Assembly: GCA_051294375.1 (NCBI GenBank)
Contig: CM119271.1
Span: 1,358,721-1,422,720 of the forward strand
DNA: 64,000 nt
DNA from: Paraspadella gotoi
Taxonomy: Eukaryota > Chaetognatha
Reading direction: 5' to 3'
Under the pieces are notes generated by a model that searched no databases, was not told the DNA's origin, and saw nothing but the letters and a program-made list of their open reading frames with translations. Of the stretch, positions 34,401 to 46,486 are shown piece by piece. Positions within the stretch are counted from its first letter, which is position 1, and each line of letters opens with the position of its first letter. The translations under genes and the position numbers were made by a program.

Positions 34401-37400
34401 GATATTGGAGGACGCTATCGTTCTTGGATCGGAAGAAGAGAAGATCAACGAAGATCCTCTTCCCTTACCCTCTCCCCCGGAAGAGCTTCTGGAAACGCCA
34501 TCCCTGACCACCGCTGTCAAAACAAAGCCAAGTGGCAAAACAGTTTCCTTCTCCCAAGAAACACCAGAATGTCAAAATCCCGCGAACCAAAAGATTAGCG
34601 AGAACATGGTGGACACGCCTCTCATGTTTTCGCGCTGTTCCTCGGTGGGATCGCTAAGCTCCATGGTTGATCCTAATTCCGTACACGACGATAGAGGCTC
34701 CGTCGTGTCTGACTATTCCCGTCTGACTTCTCGGGCAGTCTCTCCCTCTGAATTGCCCGACTCTCCTTCAGAATCGATGCCGACTTCTCCCAAGCGGGGC
34801 CGGAGCCCCATCGCGGACAAATCGCGGAAAGAAAAAGCGGTGGAGACGCCGCCTCCGCCGCCCGCCGAGTCATCGACCAAAGAAAGAGTCGAGAGACAAT
34901 TGATCGAAGTGAATTGCCCGGAAAAGCTCGTGCCCGATGATTCGACGCGCTCCTTCTGGACGGAAGGGACGCCAGGCATTTCGGGCGGCTGCTCGCGAGA
35001 ATTTTCCGAAACGTCAAGCCTCCTCTCCGCGTTGACGATCAACGACGGAGACGTCGGCGAAAAGGCGAAGATCACGAGAAAACCGACGACGACGAACGAA
35101 TCGAAGACCCTCGACGCGGCTGAGTCTAACGGCGGAAAAGGCGGTCAAGTCTCCACGATTCCTTCGGCAAAGTCGCCCGCTATGGAGGAGGCGAGCGAGG
35201 CGACCAAATCACAGGCTTCGTCTTCGATAACTTCTGTTTCGTCCGACTCCAAATCCATCGTCTCCGTGAAAGCCAACGTCAACTTTAATCCCAACTCGAC
35301 CCCGACCCTCAACGCGCCGTCGAGCGAGCGAGAAATTTGCGACGCCGAAATCTCCGACATGTCGGAAAGCGAGGAGGATTTGCTGGAAGCCGTGATCCAG
35401 GTTGGCAAGGGCAGATTGTCCGGACGAGATCAAAAGCCGAAACCTGCGAAAATTCACAAAGGCAGAACGATGGGGAATAGACGGATCGAAACGTCTTTAT
35501 CAAAAGTGGACAAAACCCAGAGTGGCGAACGAACCCATAATAAAGTGAACGTTTTGAAAATGACGACGCCGTCGGCAACGAGGGCTCGCAATTTGCCCGG
35601 AAACAAATCATCGAGCGGAGTGACGCCCGATTTGTCTAATTCCTCGTCTCCCGCCGTATCGACGCTTAACGAACCCGTCAAAAAACTGATCGCCGATGAA
35701 ATTCCACGAACCTATCACACTGAGGACACGCCGAAGACGCAGTTTAGCGCGGCCACGTCATTAAGCGATTTGACGATTGACGACGAAACGGAAACTGACC
35801 TTCGCGCTGGAAGACCCGGATTTTCTCTCGCTGGGAAGAATCAGCTGCCGCAACAGCAGCAACTGCAGCAGCAACAACAGCAACAACCCAAATCCACTAA
35901 AAATAGGGAAGAGTCTCAACTCTCCGACGACAGCAGCCTCTCCGGAGACGAATCCGATCTGATGGAGTGTATCAAGATGGCGATGCCGACGAAACCGATC
36001 TCCAGCGGTGCCGCTGTGAAGCCAAGTGAAAATATCAAGACAAAGCCGAATATTAAAATCTCTAAGACGGCGCCGCTGGTCAAACCCAAATCTGTCAAAA
36101 CTAAGCCGATATCGCAGAACCCAACGCCGATGAGAGATAATTTCGTGAGAAAATTCAATGCGTCGCCGGATCGAGGAAAAACCAAGACTCCGGAATCTAC
36201 AAGGTCCACGGAGGCTTTTCACCATAATTTGGAAGGATTTTCATCTCATATCGTCGAGCCGGGCAACGATTCGCCCATGATATTTTCGGGGGTGGAAGGG
36301 ACACCGGCCGTATTTTCGCGAAACGATTCGTTGAGTTCTCTATCCTGTGACGACGATGCTGTAGAGAGATCTCCTAAAGAAAAGAGCATCGTCAAACCGA
36401 TGAGGCATTCAAGCTTCTCGCCCGACGCGGAGAAGACGAGCGCGAAGCTCTTGCCGCGGCCCAAGACTTCTCCCGGGTTGGCCTCTCCAGTCGATTCTCG
36501 AAACGGCGGATCGACTCCACGGTCTCCCGCCCACGGACCTTCGACGGGAATCCCGAGGTTGGCTTTTCGAAGAAGCCGCACCCCTTCCGTGGAAAGGGTC
36601 AAGGTTCCGCCGATGAGCGCCGTCTCCAGCGCCACCTCGCCCAGCATTCATTCCCCTCAAACCTTTCTACAGGTGGAGGGGACCCCGATTTGCTTTTCTC
36701 GGAATTCCTCTCTTTCTTCGTTGAGTTTAGAAGACGAGGAAGGAGGGAATCAAGCGACGAGGAAAAAAGGAGACGGAGAAAATTCGGAAAAGCATAAAAA
36801 TAAAGACGATCAGATGGAAGAGGGAGAAGAGGCGTTGCTCGACGAGGTTCTAAGCGCGGGTCTGCCAAAGGGAAAATTCAAGAAAAAGCCAGGATCTATT
36901 TTTCAAAAGAATTCCTTCAAGAGAACCGGGCTCGTCCCGGGAAATTTCGGTCCTCAATCTAAAACGACGAATCGAGCGACTCCAGCTCAGACGCCCGAAA
37001 GGAAAAAGACGACGAAGCCTAACGAAGAAAGAGGAATTCCCTTCAGTCCAAAGGTAAGACAAAAGGCGGTCGTTACGCCGAAAATAAAGGAAGTCGCCGG
37101 CAAAAAAACCGTCGCAATCAACGAGCGAAAAAAGTCAGAAAATACGGAGAAAAATCCGAAAAAGTCCGCGGATCCTGAAGAGAATTTCAGCGTCATCAAT
37201 ATCGTCTACGAATCGGTGGAAGAGAAGGCAACGTTGCAAAACCGAATTCCCGATGGCGAATGCTTGGATGACATTGAAATACCCTCGATAGCCAACGAGT
37301 TGGGAGATTCTCTCTCTTCTTCCGGCGGAATGTCGCTCTCTTTAAATAGCGAGAAGGGAGGAAAGGAAGAGCCGGAAAAAGTTCTTCCTTCAAAAGTGGA

Positions 37401-40017
37401 TGACTCGACGCCGGAAGAAGGCGGATTCAAGGCCGTCATCTTCAGCGGCGGTTGGGCCACACAAGAGGGAGAAACGCTGGACGGAGCTTTCGGCACGGGG
37501 ACGACGACTACTTCGAAACCCGTTCCCGCCGTGAAATCCATAGCAAGCTCGACGAATAAAGATCAAGCTTACGAGTCGCCGGCCGTGACGACGGCGGAAC
37601 GAAGAAAGACGAAAAAAGAAGAGTTGTTAGCCGCGTTGTCGGCGGAAGTGGCGAGTCGACGCCAGCAGAAAGCCGCCTCGATAAAATCCTCTTCGGAAAA
37701 GCAAGAAGTTCGTCCGGAGATTTCTCGCGACGCTCCCAACGTTAACGACGAGACCTACCTCATCGAGAAACCCTTCGACGATTCCGTCGCCTCCCAATCG
37801 ATTTCCCTCTGTGAAGATCCCGTCAAGAATCTGAGTCCGGAGCAGCAAAGGCTTTTGGAGGCCGAGGCGAATCTCGTGGCATCTAATATACGCCAATCGA
37901 GCGAAGTTTGTAAGTTGGACGATCTCATCGACGAGTTTAATCTCATGCTCGTCAACGGGGAAGGTATCGACAACGAGACCATGTCCGTCGCCTCCTGCAT
38001 GAGCGAATCCCAGGAGATCGACGATCACACCTTCAGCAAGGCTCCGACGACGGTGGTTTCGTCCAAGGGGCCGAGGATCGTGAAGCCGAGCGAAAAGGAA
38101 GAACTCGTCGAGGCGAAAGGAGTAAGGGGGAAACGCAAGTTGTTGTATCCCTCTCAGAGCGCCAAACCGATCGCCAATGGCAACAAAGCGCCCGTTTCGA
38201 TCAGAGGAGGGGGCGGCATTTCGACGCCGGGTACGAACGAGTCTAAAACTCAATTAAGAAAGCAGCAACGAGAAGGAACCGTCATCAACAAAGCCGCGCA
38301 ACAGTCGTCGCAGAGCAAAGCTGCCAATGGTGGCCAATCGCGTTCCAACACATTCACGCGGCCGGAATCGTCGTCTTCCAATTCGTCTTCGTCCCCCATT
38401 CCTTCTCCCGTCAACCATCCGAGCAAAGAAGACAATTCCTCTCCTCCCAGGCCTCCGGGACCTGTGAAGCAAGGAACCTTCACCAAAGATTCTCCCTCGG
38501 ATAGCGAAATGAACGTCCCGCTCATTTCACCCTCTTCCCCTTCCAAATCCAAAGCTGGTCGTCTCAAGACGCAGTCGCCGTCGCCTTCTCCGACGAGCCG
38601 GGGAATCTCCGCCCCCGCTCGATCTGGCGGTCACGGATCCGCCGGTAAATCGAAAGCCGCGGTCAGCCACGCCAACCAGCGGCCACGAACCGCGACTCCA
38701 TCCGGAGTCGCCTCCAACTTCAAGAATCGCAGCGCCAGCCGCGCTAGCTTGGGCAGCAGCGGCAGCGCGTCGGCGTCCAGCCTCAAAGGAAGCCACGCCT
38801 CTTTGAGTTCGAGCGGGAATAAGTCTGGAAACAAAAAGGCGGCGTCGACGAGCGATTTGATCGCCAACGGAGTCGCCTCGCGTCATTACAAGAACAAAGA
38901 AACTCTGCAATCCGTCGAAAAGACTAAAGCAAAGTCTGTCTCGGCGGGCGGACTCAACAATCCCCGATTGACCGTCTCGCCCAAGGGTGCGGAGAAAAGG
39001 GGCGCAGCCGGGCCGTCCACGGCCGTCGTGGGTCCGAGCAAACGGACCGCCGTCGTTAGCAAGATTGCGAGTCTCTGGAAAAAGGAGAAGAAAAGCGAAT
39101 CCGAGGGAAAAGAGGATGGAAAGGCAGAGGCCGGCAAAGACCCCGCCCTCACTAAGAGCTCCACCTACGAAAAATTGGAAAACGCGTCCCTCGACGCGCT
39201 AAACGCGGGAAAGAAGAAACAGGGAACCTTTACGAAAGACGACAAATCCGCCAAACCCAAACTGGACAACTCCGCCGGCATCTCCTCCATCGGCGGGTGG
39301 GCGAAAAAGAGAGCGGAGAGAGTCTCCAACTCGGAATCCAAGTCCAAAGCGGCAAAAGCAAAGAACAAATCTTCTTTCTACGTCAATCTCGAGTATTCCG
39401 CCGGCGAGGGTCAAAGTTCGTCGGAACCGGCGGCGGGCGCCTCGGAGTCTTCGCGGGACATATGGGTGAAACGGGCCGACGCCGCGGCGAGTCTCGACGA
39501 ATGCGGCAAGGGTCAAGGATCTGAGGAGCGCCGCCCATATTCATCGCAAAACTCCGAGGCCGGCAGCACCAAGTCGGTCAATCGCGCCGGAAACAAGACG
39601 CCCACTTTGGAGCGACTTAACTCTTTCATTAAGTTCGACAATTGGAGCGGAGCGGAGGATGCGGCCGACAGGCGCTCCACCTCTAGTGGAGCATCTACAC
39701 ACGCCGGCGCTGCATCCTCCAACGGGCGCGCCGACTCAATCACGAGTCTTTCCGCCAAATCCTCGGGACGAGTCTCTGTCGCTTCTCTGCAACGGAGCCC
39801 CACGACCGAATCCATCATGGCCGCCGCCTCCGCCGCCGTGCAAATCGTAACGCCGTTTAACTGGAGTCCGCCTGCCGACGCTGCCGAAGCCGATGAAGAC
39901 GCCGGCATTGCTCGAAGTCGGAAGCAGTCGAGCTCGGCGCGGTCCAATGCGGATTCGGCCGAACTCGAGGCCGAAGACGGAAGGAAGAAGAGCACCTGCT
40001 TGATCACGACTGTGTGA
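24997..40017 (+). CDS. APC: Adenomatous polyposis coli (APC), Wnt pathway scaffold
   Basis: Two exons joined in phase 0: 24997-26232 and 31930-40017, about 3107 residues (human 2843). After a His/Ser-rich start, the armadillo region begins at VEMVYSLLSMLGTHDKEDMS (residue about 299) and runs across the intron to about 770, ending SLHVRKQRALEQEL. Seven 20-residue beta-catenin-binding repeats follow, with cores such as VEGTPICFSRNSSLSSLSL, near residues 1064, 1155, 1305, 1420 (weak), 1673, 1866 and 1993. Three SAMP-like Axin-binding motifs lie among them (best: DLMECIKMAMP; also DLLEAVIQVG, LLDEVLSAGLP). A basic Ser-rich region and conserved patches RLNSFIKFD and VTPFNW come next. The end is ITTV, a class I PDZ ligand like the human VTSV. 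No N-terminal coiled coil is visible. APC drives beta-catenin destruction and binds microtubules. AATAAA at 40131. Confidence 0.96.
26431..26940 (+). repeat. Penelope-type terminal repeat, copy A
   Basis: Begins GTTTAGGAGAAAAAAC and carries two GA microsatellites. It matches 30557-31043 in the same orientation and 31044-31565 inverted. It ends at ATGAGCT, the palindrome centre of the other two copies, then runs into GC-rich element sequence. Confidence 0.85.
26941..30520 (-). mobile_element. Penelope-like retroelement (RT + GIY-YIG endonuclease), decayed
   Basis: Minus-strand fragments in order: an N-terminal piece near 30434 with LACRKYGVIPRAI, typical of Penelope ORFs; reverse transcriptase pieces at 28850-28608 (LVSCDLKSMFTNIP), 28642-28352 (YFRFDGRYYAQPGGLGMG, then SPLADFYMEDYE and WYRKADDT) and 28275-27973 (FSVYRKPTHTDQYI); a GIY-YIG region near 27745-27425 (RGETGKSLSDR and IREAIYIKALEPSLNRDGG). 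Frame changes and stops separate these pieces, and the YxDD box reads KADD, so it is not active. It is antisense to APC. Confidence 0.88.
30521..31598. repeat. 1.08-kb palindrome of two terminal-repeat copies (B and C)
   Basis: Left arm about 30521-31043, right arm about 31044-31598, centre TGAGCTCA at 31040-31047. Both arms start from CATTGTGTATAAACTATCAA and differ mainly in GA/TC tract length and small indels. Left arm B is in the same orientation as copy A at 26431; right arm C is inverted. Direct plus inverted terminal repeats are typical of Penelope-like elements. Confidence 0.9.
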
Positions 40018-41613
40018 TTATCGTGGTTGGAATAATCTTGGATAATCACTGCGGTTTGAAAGGGAATAGACTCGGATTGGCCTGAATAGTCGCAAAAATC
40101 GGTCTACTTGATCTCATTAACGCCTTGAAAAATAAAAACATTGAAGACAGTACACTAAAGTATTTGCTTTTTAATTTTGAAGAGGGAAAGTTCGTGTTTT
40201 GTGTGGTTCTTCCGTTTTTACTTTGCTTCTTTTTTCAAATTTCAACAAAATTGATCGGGCTTCTGTGTTTGTATATATCTATAAATGTTTGTGTATGTGT
40301 AGTAAACCTGTAGTAATGCCTGCAAACGATTTAAGAAAGGCTTCGAATCGAGATTGCTCCTTAATATATCTATCGGCAGCCATGCTACAGCCCTTTCTTA
40401 AATTTTGGATTCATTCCAGGCTACCTCTGATAATAGCTTTTACCTCACTTCTTTTATGTGTAATTATTATTTCTAGTCAGCTTGAAAAAAATTGTTTAAC
40501 TTTTTTAAATGGGATTATGTATTTTTTCTTCGTGATTTAAACTACATTGAAATTTTGTTGGGTTTATTTGCGTGAAAGCTTTCTTAGAGAATGAGATAAT
40601 TTAATTGTATAGACATTATTTCTAGGACGAAGGTCATTTTTGTTTTAAATTTTTTTGTAAATTCATCTTTTTCATTTTCGTTCTATTAGAACTTCTAATC
40701 GTGTTTTTTCCTGCACTTATAATTTTGATAGAATTTGATAGTTCTTTTTATTTCCTTTATTTATTTATTTTCCTTTATTTCCTTTCCTTTTTTCCTTTGC
40801 TCAAGAGCATTCTGCATAATTTTTCCATGCATTTATTAAACTCCAGTCTGTTTTATTCCGATCTTATGAATAAAAAAAAATGCAATATAATAATTAAAAG
40901 CGCTATGTCATCGAATGAATGAATAAATTTTTACACAGCCATTGGTTATTGGTTAAATCACACTATTTTGGCGCAATCTGTGCAAGTGATAACATTTTTT
41001 GCAGCCGATTCTTACCGCATGTTGTCTTGCCGCTTTTTAAAATTGTTAAAAAAAGTTTCACGTTAACCCTTTTAGTGCCAAATATCTCTTTAAATTTAAA
41101 TTCGATGACTTATCCAAAAAATCGGCGCAGAAAAAAAATGAATCTAATCTCGATGAAACAATTAAGTATTATTACGTAATTATATGTATATTGTACAAAT
41201 TATGGAAAACCAGTTTTTCTCGCGATTAAAAAGTAGAATTTTTTTTTCTTCTAAGCCCGCGTCTATGCAATATATTTAATTCTTTTAGTTGATCTTCGCC
41301 CGCAATTAAGAATGCAATTCAAAAACCCTTATATTTCTTACTAACGAATCAATTAACTTTGAAAATTAATCACGATCCTTATTTATTCGTTTTTTTTTTT
41401 TCTTTTCGTGCCGTGACAATTACATTATTAATATCCGTGTATTCTCGCTTACGGAATTTTCACAATCGCGTCTTTTTTTTTCTTTTGATGAAATTATATT
41501 TTTTTTCTGCGCACTAATCTCAAAGTAATAAAAGTAAAGAAAAAAATTAATTTGCTTTTTTGTTTTTAGATGATTTTAACGTCGGAGTTGTTGCCGACAA
41601 CAACAACAACGCC
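40018..41613. other. APC 3' UTR and spacer before DNMBP
   Basis: AATAAA at 40131-40136 (114 bases after the APC stop) is the likely polyadenylation signal. The rest is AT-rich with no conserved ORF. A long pyrimidine tract ends in TTTTTAG at 41569, an acceptor just before the DNMBP coding frame. An upstream first exon of DNMBP could be hidden here but I could not identify it. Confidence 0.55.
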
Positions 41614-44600
41614 ATGTTTTCTCCAGGCGGTCTGGCGAGACTCAAATCCGCCTGCTCCTCCCTCGAGGGCGTATCTCTCGACCGCGGCGACGTGCTGCGC
41701 CTCTTTCGCGTCGACGGGCAAGTTCTGTCGGGCGGCCTCCTCAACCCCAAGGGTGGCGCCCCCGGCGCGGCTTCGGTGACCGCCGACGCCCGACACTGCG
41801 AGACAGTCGACCTTCCGCTCGCCCGTCCCGGCGAACGCGTCTTTCTCGGCGTCGACGACTTCGCCCCGCAGGAGGACGGCGACCTCGGCTTTCGACGCGG
41901 CGACGTCATCATCGGCGAGCAGCAGCTGGATCCCAACTGGTGGCGCGGGCGAGTGGTGCTGCCGAGCGGCGACGCCCTCAGCGACAGCGGCGTTTTTCCT
42001 CTGACGTTCGTCGCTTCCGCTCATGTCCGCGCTGATGAGTCGGCTCCCGTCGCTCCGTCGGGCCACGCCGCGCCAGCCCCCGCGGCGCCGTTAGTTTCGA
42101 CCGTCGAAAAAACCTTCTTAGCGCGGGCGACCGTCGACTGCGTGGGTCAGTTGGACGAAGAGTTGAGTTTTAAGTCCGGAGACGTCATCGTCATTCACGG
42201 AGTCGTCGATGAAATTTTCTACGAGGGAGAAATCGAAGGTAAAAAAGGACTCGTAGTCTCCTCGTTGGTGGAGAGACTTGACGGAAATGGTGGCGGCGGC
42301 GGCGACAGCAGCAGCGCAAATGGAAACGGCCAACCCGAGCCGCCTCTCGCAGTGGACGACCTGGACCTACCGCCGCCGCCGCCGAAGCCAGTTCTCTGCC
42401 GCGCCGAATTCGCCTTCGTAGCGACGAAACCCGGACAAGCTAGTTTTGCCGCCGACGAGCGCGTCCTCGTGATCGGCGAGGCGGCGTCGCCGGGGTGGTC
42501 GACGATCCGCTTGGTGGATCGAGTGCCTGTTGTGGAGGGAATGGCGCCTACTTCGTTTTTGAGGGAAGAGGATGAAAGCGCGATGACGATAAAGACCACG
42601 CCCACCGTCAATGGCGCCGATCGCCTCGCTCCATCCCTCGCTTACGCCACAGCCCTCTATGACTTCGTTCCCGAAACGCAAGACGACTTGCCTCTCAAAT
42701 CTGGCGAGGTCGTCGACGTATTGACCTTCGTCGACTCCAACTGGATTCGCGCTCGAAACGACGCCGGGGCCGTCGGTATTTGTCCCGCGGCGTTTCTCGA
42801 AGTCGCCGGTCTGACCCCGACGACTTCGTCCGCGACCGATCCTCCTCCGTCTCGAATGTCCAGAAGCAACACGACGGAAAACGAGTTTGGCTCCAACAAG
42901 AGCAAATTGTCGCGGCGTCGCACGTACGACCCGCTACATCCGGCTCCTTCCTTCGCTTCCGTCGCCCAGTACGATCGTTCGAAGACCGATCAACGGTCCG
43001 CACCCGGTCGACCCGTCCGTCCCGCGCAACCGGCGCCCGCGGTGCCAACGGCTCCGTCTTCCCTCGAGACCGATGCCAAATCCAACTTGGTCTCGAGACC
43101 CCGACGACCGCCTCCGCCCAGAGTCCCCTCTGTGGGGAGCGAATCATCTTCCGTCTTCCAAAGAACCGATTCGTCCGAGAGCGAGCGACGCGAACGCGAT
43201 AAGCAGAGCGAGAAGATGGCGGAGAAAAAGGTAAAGGTCGTGGAGGAGCTCATCGAAACGGAGCGCCGCTATTTGCAGGACCTCGAGTTGTGCGTGAGGA
43301 TCTTTCTCGATGAGGGCAGCCCGCCGGCTCCAGCCAGGCCTTTGTTCGGTAATATCAAGACGGTCATCGAGGTGGGCAAAGAATTGTTGGCTTGGTTGCT
43401 AAAGACTGGCAACGCGGACGCTTGCGAGAGGTGTTACGGTAAATGCTTTTTACAATTAGTGGACATGATGAAGAGAGCTTACACTCCCTATTGTCGGAAC
43501 CACGACGACGTGTTGAGCTTGATGGAAACGTTCGAGAAATCCCCCGAGATCTGTCACTGGATCGACGTTGGAGTTTCCAAGATGAAGCGAGAGACGAACG
43601 TCTTTGACCTGAGTTCCGTACTCATAAAACCCGTCCAAAGGATCCTCAAGTATCCACTGCTCCTCCAAGAGTTGGAAAAGTATACCCCGGACAACCACCC
43701 CGACAAAGTATGCCTCATGCAAGCCATCGTTTCCATGAACGCCGTCGCCCAAGAGATCAACGAACTCAAGCGCCGGAAGGACGTCGTCTCCAAATACAAA
43801 GAAGAGTCGAGCTTCGGCGACAAGATATCTAAGTTCAACATGCACAGCGTCAAGAAGAAATCCTCAAGAATGTCGCAGATGATATCGCAGGGACTCGGCG
43901 CCGCCGACCGGACCGTCGACGAATCCTTCAACCTGGCCGAGCAAGAGTACCTGGCCCTCGACGCGACGGTGAAGGACCTTCAGCGCGACATCGTCTCCGC
44001 GAACAACCTCTTGATCGACGCCTTTTCCGATTTGCACGCCGTGGGCGAGGACCTCACCGACATTCTTTCCGATCCCGCCCTGGAACGACGAGTAACGGAA
44101 AACCTTCAGCGCGTTCTGAGAAGCATCGTCCAGCGCCATCTGCAGGATTACACGTCGGCCATCACGGACAACGTTTTAAATCCTTTGAGCGACTTGCAGT
44201 ATTTTCTCTCCGGTCCGCATAAGTTAATTCAAAAGCGTCGCGACAAACTGCTGGACTGCGACCGGCTGCGCAACCGTATCAGTTCCGTCGACACCACCAC
44301 CACAGTCGACCTGTTCAAGGTCAAGGGTTTGCAGAAAGAGTTGGAGGAGGTCGACAGCATGTACGTCGCCCTCAACTCGCAGCTTAAGGATGAGCTCCCC
44401 AAACTTTGCTCCGCCGCCGGGGCGGTCGTCAACAACTGCCTCACCTCCTACATGACCTTCCAGAAAAACCTCTTTCAAAATTCTCGAGGGCAACTCATGC
44501 AATTGGCGCTGGATACTGAAATCGGCTCCACGGCATTAGCGTCTCAACCGACGGTGAAGGGGGTGACGCCGACGGCGCTCGTCGTCGAAAAATTCCTTTC

Positions 44601-45759
44601 GCGTCATCTCTTCACCGTTGAACGTTTGGGGCAAAGCGTCAAATTCATCCCGTCCGGCTTCTCCGCCGTCAGCGGCGCCTCCATCGTCAAAGACGAAGGG
44701 GTGCCGAAGAAGTCCGGCGGAAGCTCTCCTCCCTCCAGGAAATCCACCATCACTTCTCGAGCCTCATTAAGCAAACTCTCCCTCAGATCCGGAACGCGGC
44801 ATTCCCGACCCTCTTCGATGAATCTGTCTGTGGACCGGCCTTCCCCAACCCCCTCGCCGACAACCCCGACGACGACGTTACCAAAGCAAGCGGAGTCTGC
44901 TCGGGTTTATCTCAAATCCCTCTATCCCGCGGATAAGCTTTACCTCGTTCGCGCTGACCACGTGGCGCGGGAGACGATGGATTTGACGGTGGCGGGGGGG
45001 ACGTTGGTCGGCGTCATTAAAGACAAGGATCCGCTTGGAGGCTCTGATCGTTGGTTCGTCGATACGGGAGAGAGTAAAGGCTTTCTACCGGTCGGGGCTA
45101 TGACGAGGGGCTCATCGCCGCAGCCCGTCTCTTCGGGCTTGGTCACTCCGATCACGCCCATCACTCCAGCCACGCCATTCCAAGAATTGATCGACTTGGA
45201 AACTCCGCCGATAGAGAGCGAACACGTCGATGGGAAATTACGATCGCAACGAGACTCATCGCCCTTCGACTCTGGCACAACAAGCTCTTATTATCTAGCA
45301 TCGGGAGTCAGTTGCGATCAACGAGGCCACAGTCCTAGTGACGAAGCGAAAACCACCGAATTGAGTCATAAACCGTCAAGCGTTATTCCAACTGACGCCA
45401 ATTCTCGCTACGAACGACCGGAAGTCGCTAATTCCGGCAACGAATCAACCGGCGCCGCTCAGTACTACTGCAATTTGGAGGAGATCGAAAACGACGTCGG
45501 GAGCGCAACCGGAGACGATGCTCAGCGCGTAAGTGCGGCGGAAACGTCAACGACTTCTGCCACCACTCTCTATCGCGTCATGTACGACTTCGACGGGATG
45601 GGCAGCAATACTCTCGCCATCGGCAAGAGCGACGTCGTGGAATTCTTGATCGGACACGATCAAGAGGGAAATTCCGAATGGTGGTTGGTGAAAAACGTTC
45701 AGACGCTGGCCAAGGGCTACGTTCCCGCCAATTACCTTAAATTTTTGAGGAGTAAATGA
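41614..45759 (+). CDS. DNMBP: DNMBP/Tuba, SH3-RhoGEF-BAR scaffold
   Basis: One long exon encoding 1381 residues from ATG 41614. Order: a divergent N-terminal SH3-like segment, then SH3 domains at about 76-134 (ERVFLGVDDFAPQED), 167-222, 262-320 and 343-400 (ATALYDFVPETQDDLPLKSG); a proline/serine linker; a DH (RhoGEF) domain from about 538 (VVEELIETERRYLQDLELC, VLIKPVQRILKYPLLLQEL); a BAR domain from about 750 to 970 (SGPHKLIQKRRDKLLD); a fifth SH3 at about 1098-1164 (DRWFVDTGESKGFLPVG); and a final SH3 at about 1318-1378 (EWWLVKN, GYVPANYLKF). Tuba activates Cdc42 and links dynamin to actin. The frame is open upstream to the splice acceptor at 41568-41569 (exon would begin 41570), so a short upstream coding exon may be missing. 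Confidence 0.94.
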   Translation: MFSPGGLARLKSACSSLEGVSLDRGDVLRLFRVDGQVLSGGLLNPKGGAPGAASVTADARHCETVDLPLARPGERVFLGVDDFAPQEDGDLGFRRGDVIIGEQQLDPNWWRGRVVLPSGDALSDSGVFPLTFVASAHVRADESAPVAPSGHAAPAPAAPLVSTVEKTFLARATVDCVGQLDEELSFKSGDVIVIHGVVDEIFYEGEIEGKKGLVVSSLVERLDGNGGGGGDSSSANGNGQPEPPLAVDDLDLPPPPPKPVLCRAEFAFVATKPGQASFAADERVLVIGEAASPGWSTIRLVDRVPVVEGMAPTSFLREEDESAMTIKTTPTVNGADRLAPSLAYATALYDFVPETQDDLPLKSGEVVDVLTFVDSNWIRARNDAGAVGICPAAFLEVAGLTPTTSSATDPPPSRMSRSNTTENEFGSNKSKLSRRRTYDPLHPAPSFASVAQYDRSKTDQRSAPGRPVRPAQPAPAVPTAPSSLETDAKSNLVSRPRRPPPPRVPSVGSESSSVFQRTDSSESERRERDKQSEKMAEKKVKVVEELIETERRYLQDLELCVRIFLDEGSPPAPARPLFGNIKTVIEVGKELLAWLLKTGNADACERCYGKCFLQLVDMMKRAYTPYCRNHDDVLSLMETFEKSPEICHWIDVGVSKMKRETNVFDLSSVLIKPVQRILKYPLLLQELEKYTPDNHPDKVCLMQAIVSMNAVAQEINELKRRKDVVSKYKEESSFGDKISKFNMHSVKKKSSRMSQMISQGLGAADRTVDESFNLAEQEYLALDATVKDLQRDIVSANNLLIDAFSDLHAVGEDLTDILSDPALERRVTENLQRVLRSIVQRHLQDYTSAITDNVLNPLSDLQYFLSGPHKLIQKRRDKLLDCDRLRNRISSVDTTTTVDLFKVKGLQKELEEVDSMYVALNSQLKDELPKLCSAAGAVVNNCLTSYMTFQKNLFQNSRGQLMQLALDTEIGSTALASQPTVKGVTPTALVVEKFLSRHLFTVERLGQSVKFIPSGFSAVSGASIVKDEGVPKKSGGSSPPSRKSTITSRASLSKLSLRSGTRHSRPSSMNLSVDRPSPTPSPTTPTTTLPKQAESARVYLKSLYPADKLYLVRADHVARETMDLTVAGGTLVGVIKDKDPLGGSDRWFVDTGESKGFLPVGAMTRGSSPQPVSSGLVTPITPITPATPFQELIDLETPPIESEHVDGKLRSQRDSSPFDSGTTSSYYLASGVSCDQRGHSPSDEAKTTELSHKPSSVIPTDANSRYERPEVANSGNESTGAAQYYCNLEEIENDVGSATGDDAQRVSAAETSTTSATTLYRVMYDFDGMGSNTLAIGKSDVVEFLIGHDQEGNSEWWLVKNVQTLAKGYVPANYLKFLRSK

Positions 45760-46486
45760 GATGGGCTTTCGATTTAACGTCCCCACCGAAAAAGAAAAAA
45801 ACATTAAAAAAAAAACAAAAACAAAAAAAAACTATGTTTGATAATAGCCAAAAAAATTTTTGTTGCACTCCTATTCGTGAAGGGGGAAAAATGGCATCGT
45901 CATATTATGAGCCGCTTCTGTATAACTACTATAGTTTTCAACAATGTTTAATATGAGCACATTTTCGTTTTTGTCTGATAAATCAAGTTTATGGGAACTT
46001 TTAGAAAAATGGATGTTTAAACGTTTTCAAACTTCAAAGTGCTCTTTTCGCGTAATTTAAATTACGTTATGGCATATTTTAAGTTTTTTTTTAAAAATTC
46101 ATGGTTTCATGTAAATTTAAATATCTAATTTGGATCTTTACTTGTTAAACTCCGCTAATTAGTACTTGAAAGAGCTAACTCACCCAACGGTATTCGTATC
46201 GCCAGTTATTGCCATATTAAACACAGTATTCCTGAACTAAACCTAGTCAATTATCCCGAAATACCATTCCAAACATGTAGTCTCACTCGATTCATACTAA
46301 AACAATTCATCGCAAAAAATGTTACCATATTTGGCCTATATTTGTGATACAGAAATTTTTATCGTACTTTTTGGTGTCAGTAATTAAACGGACGTAATTG
46401 GGTTTCTACGTACATCGGGATATACATATGTTTTTTTTTCTTCTATTTTTCTTAAGCCAATAACTTTATTCATTGACTCGGGTGAT
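45760..46486. other. Intergenic, no feature seen
   Basis: AT-rich spacer between DNMBP and the C2H2 gene. No conserved coding sequence or repeat recognised. Confidence 0.6.

Noticed and set aside
37627-40049. Long minus-strand ORFs under APC and DNMBP
   Set aside because: They are shadows of the strongly GC-biased third codon positions of the + strand genes and show no domain.
41570-41779. ATG directly after the acceptor at 41569 as the DNMBP start
   Set aside because: It lies in a different frame from the SH3-containing ORF and yields an unrelated peptide.
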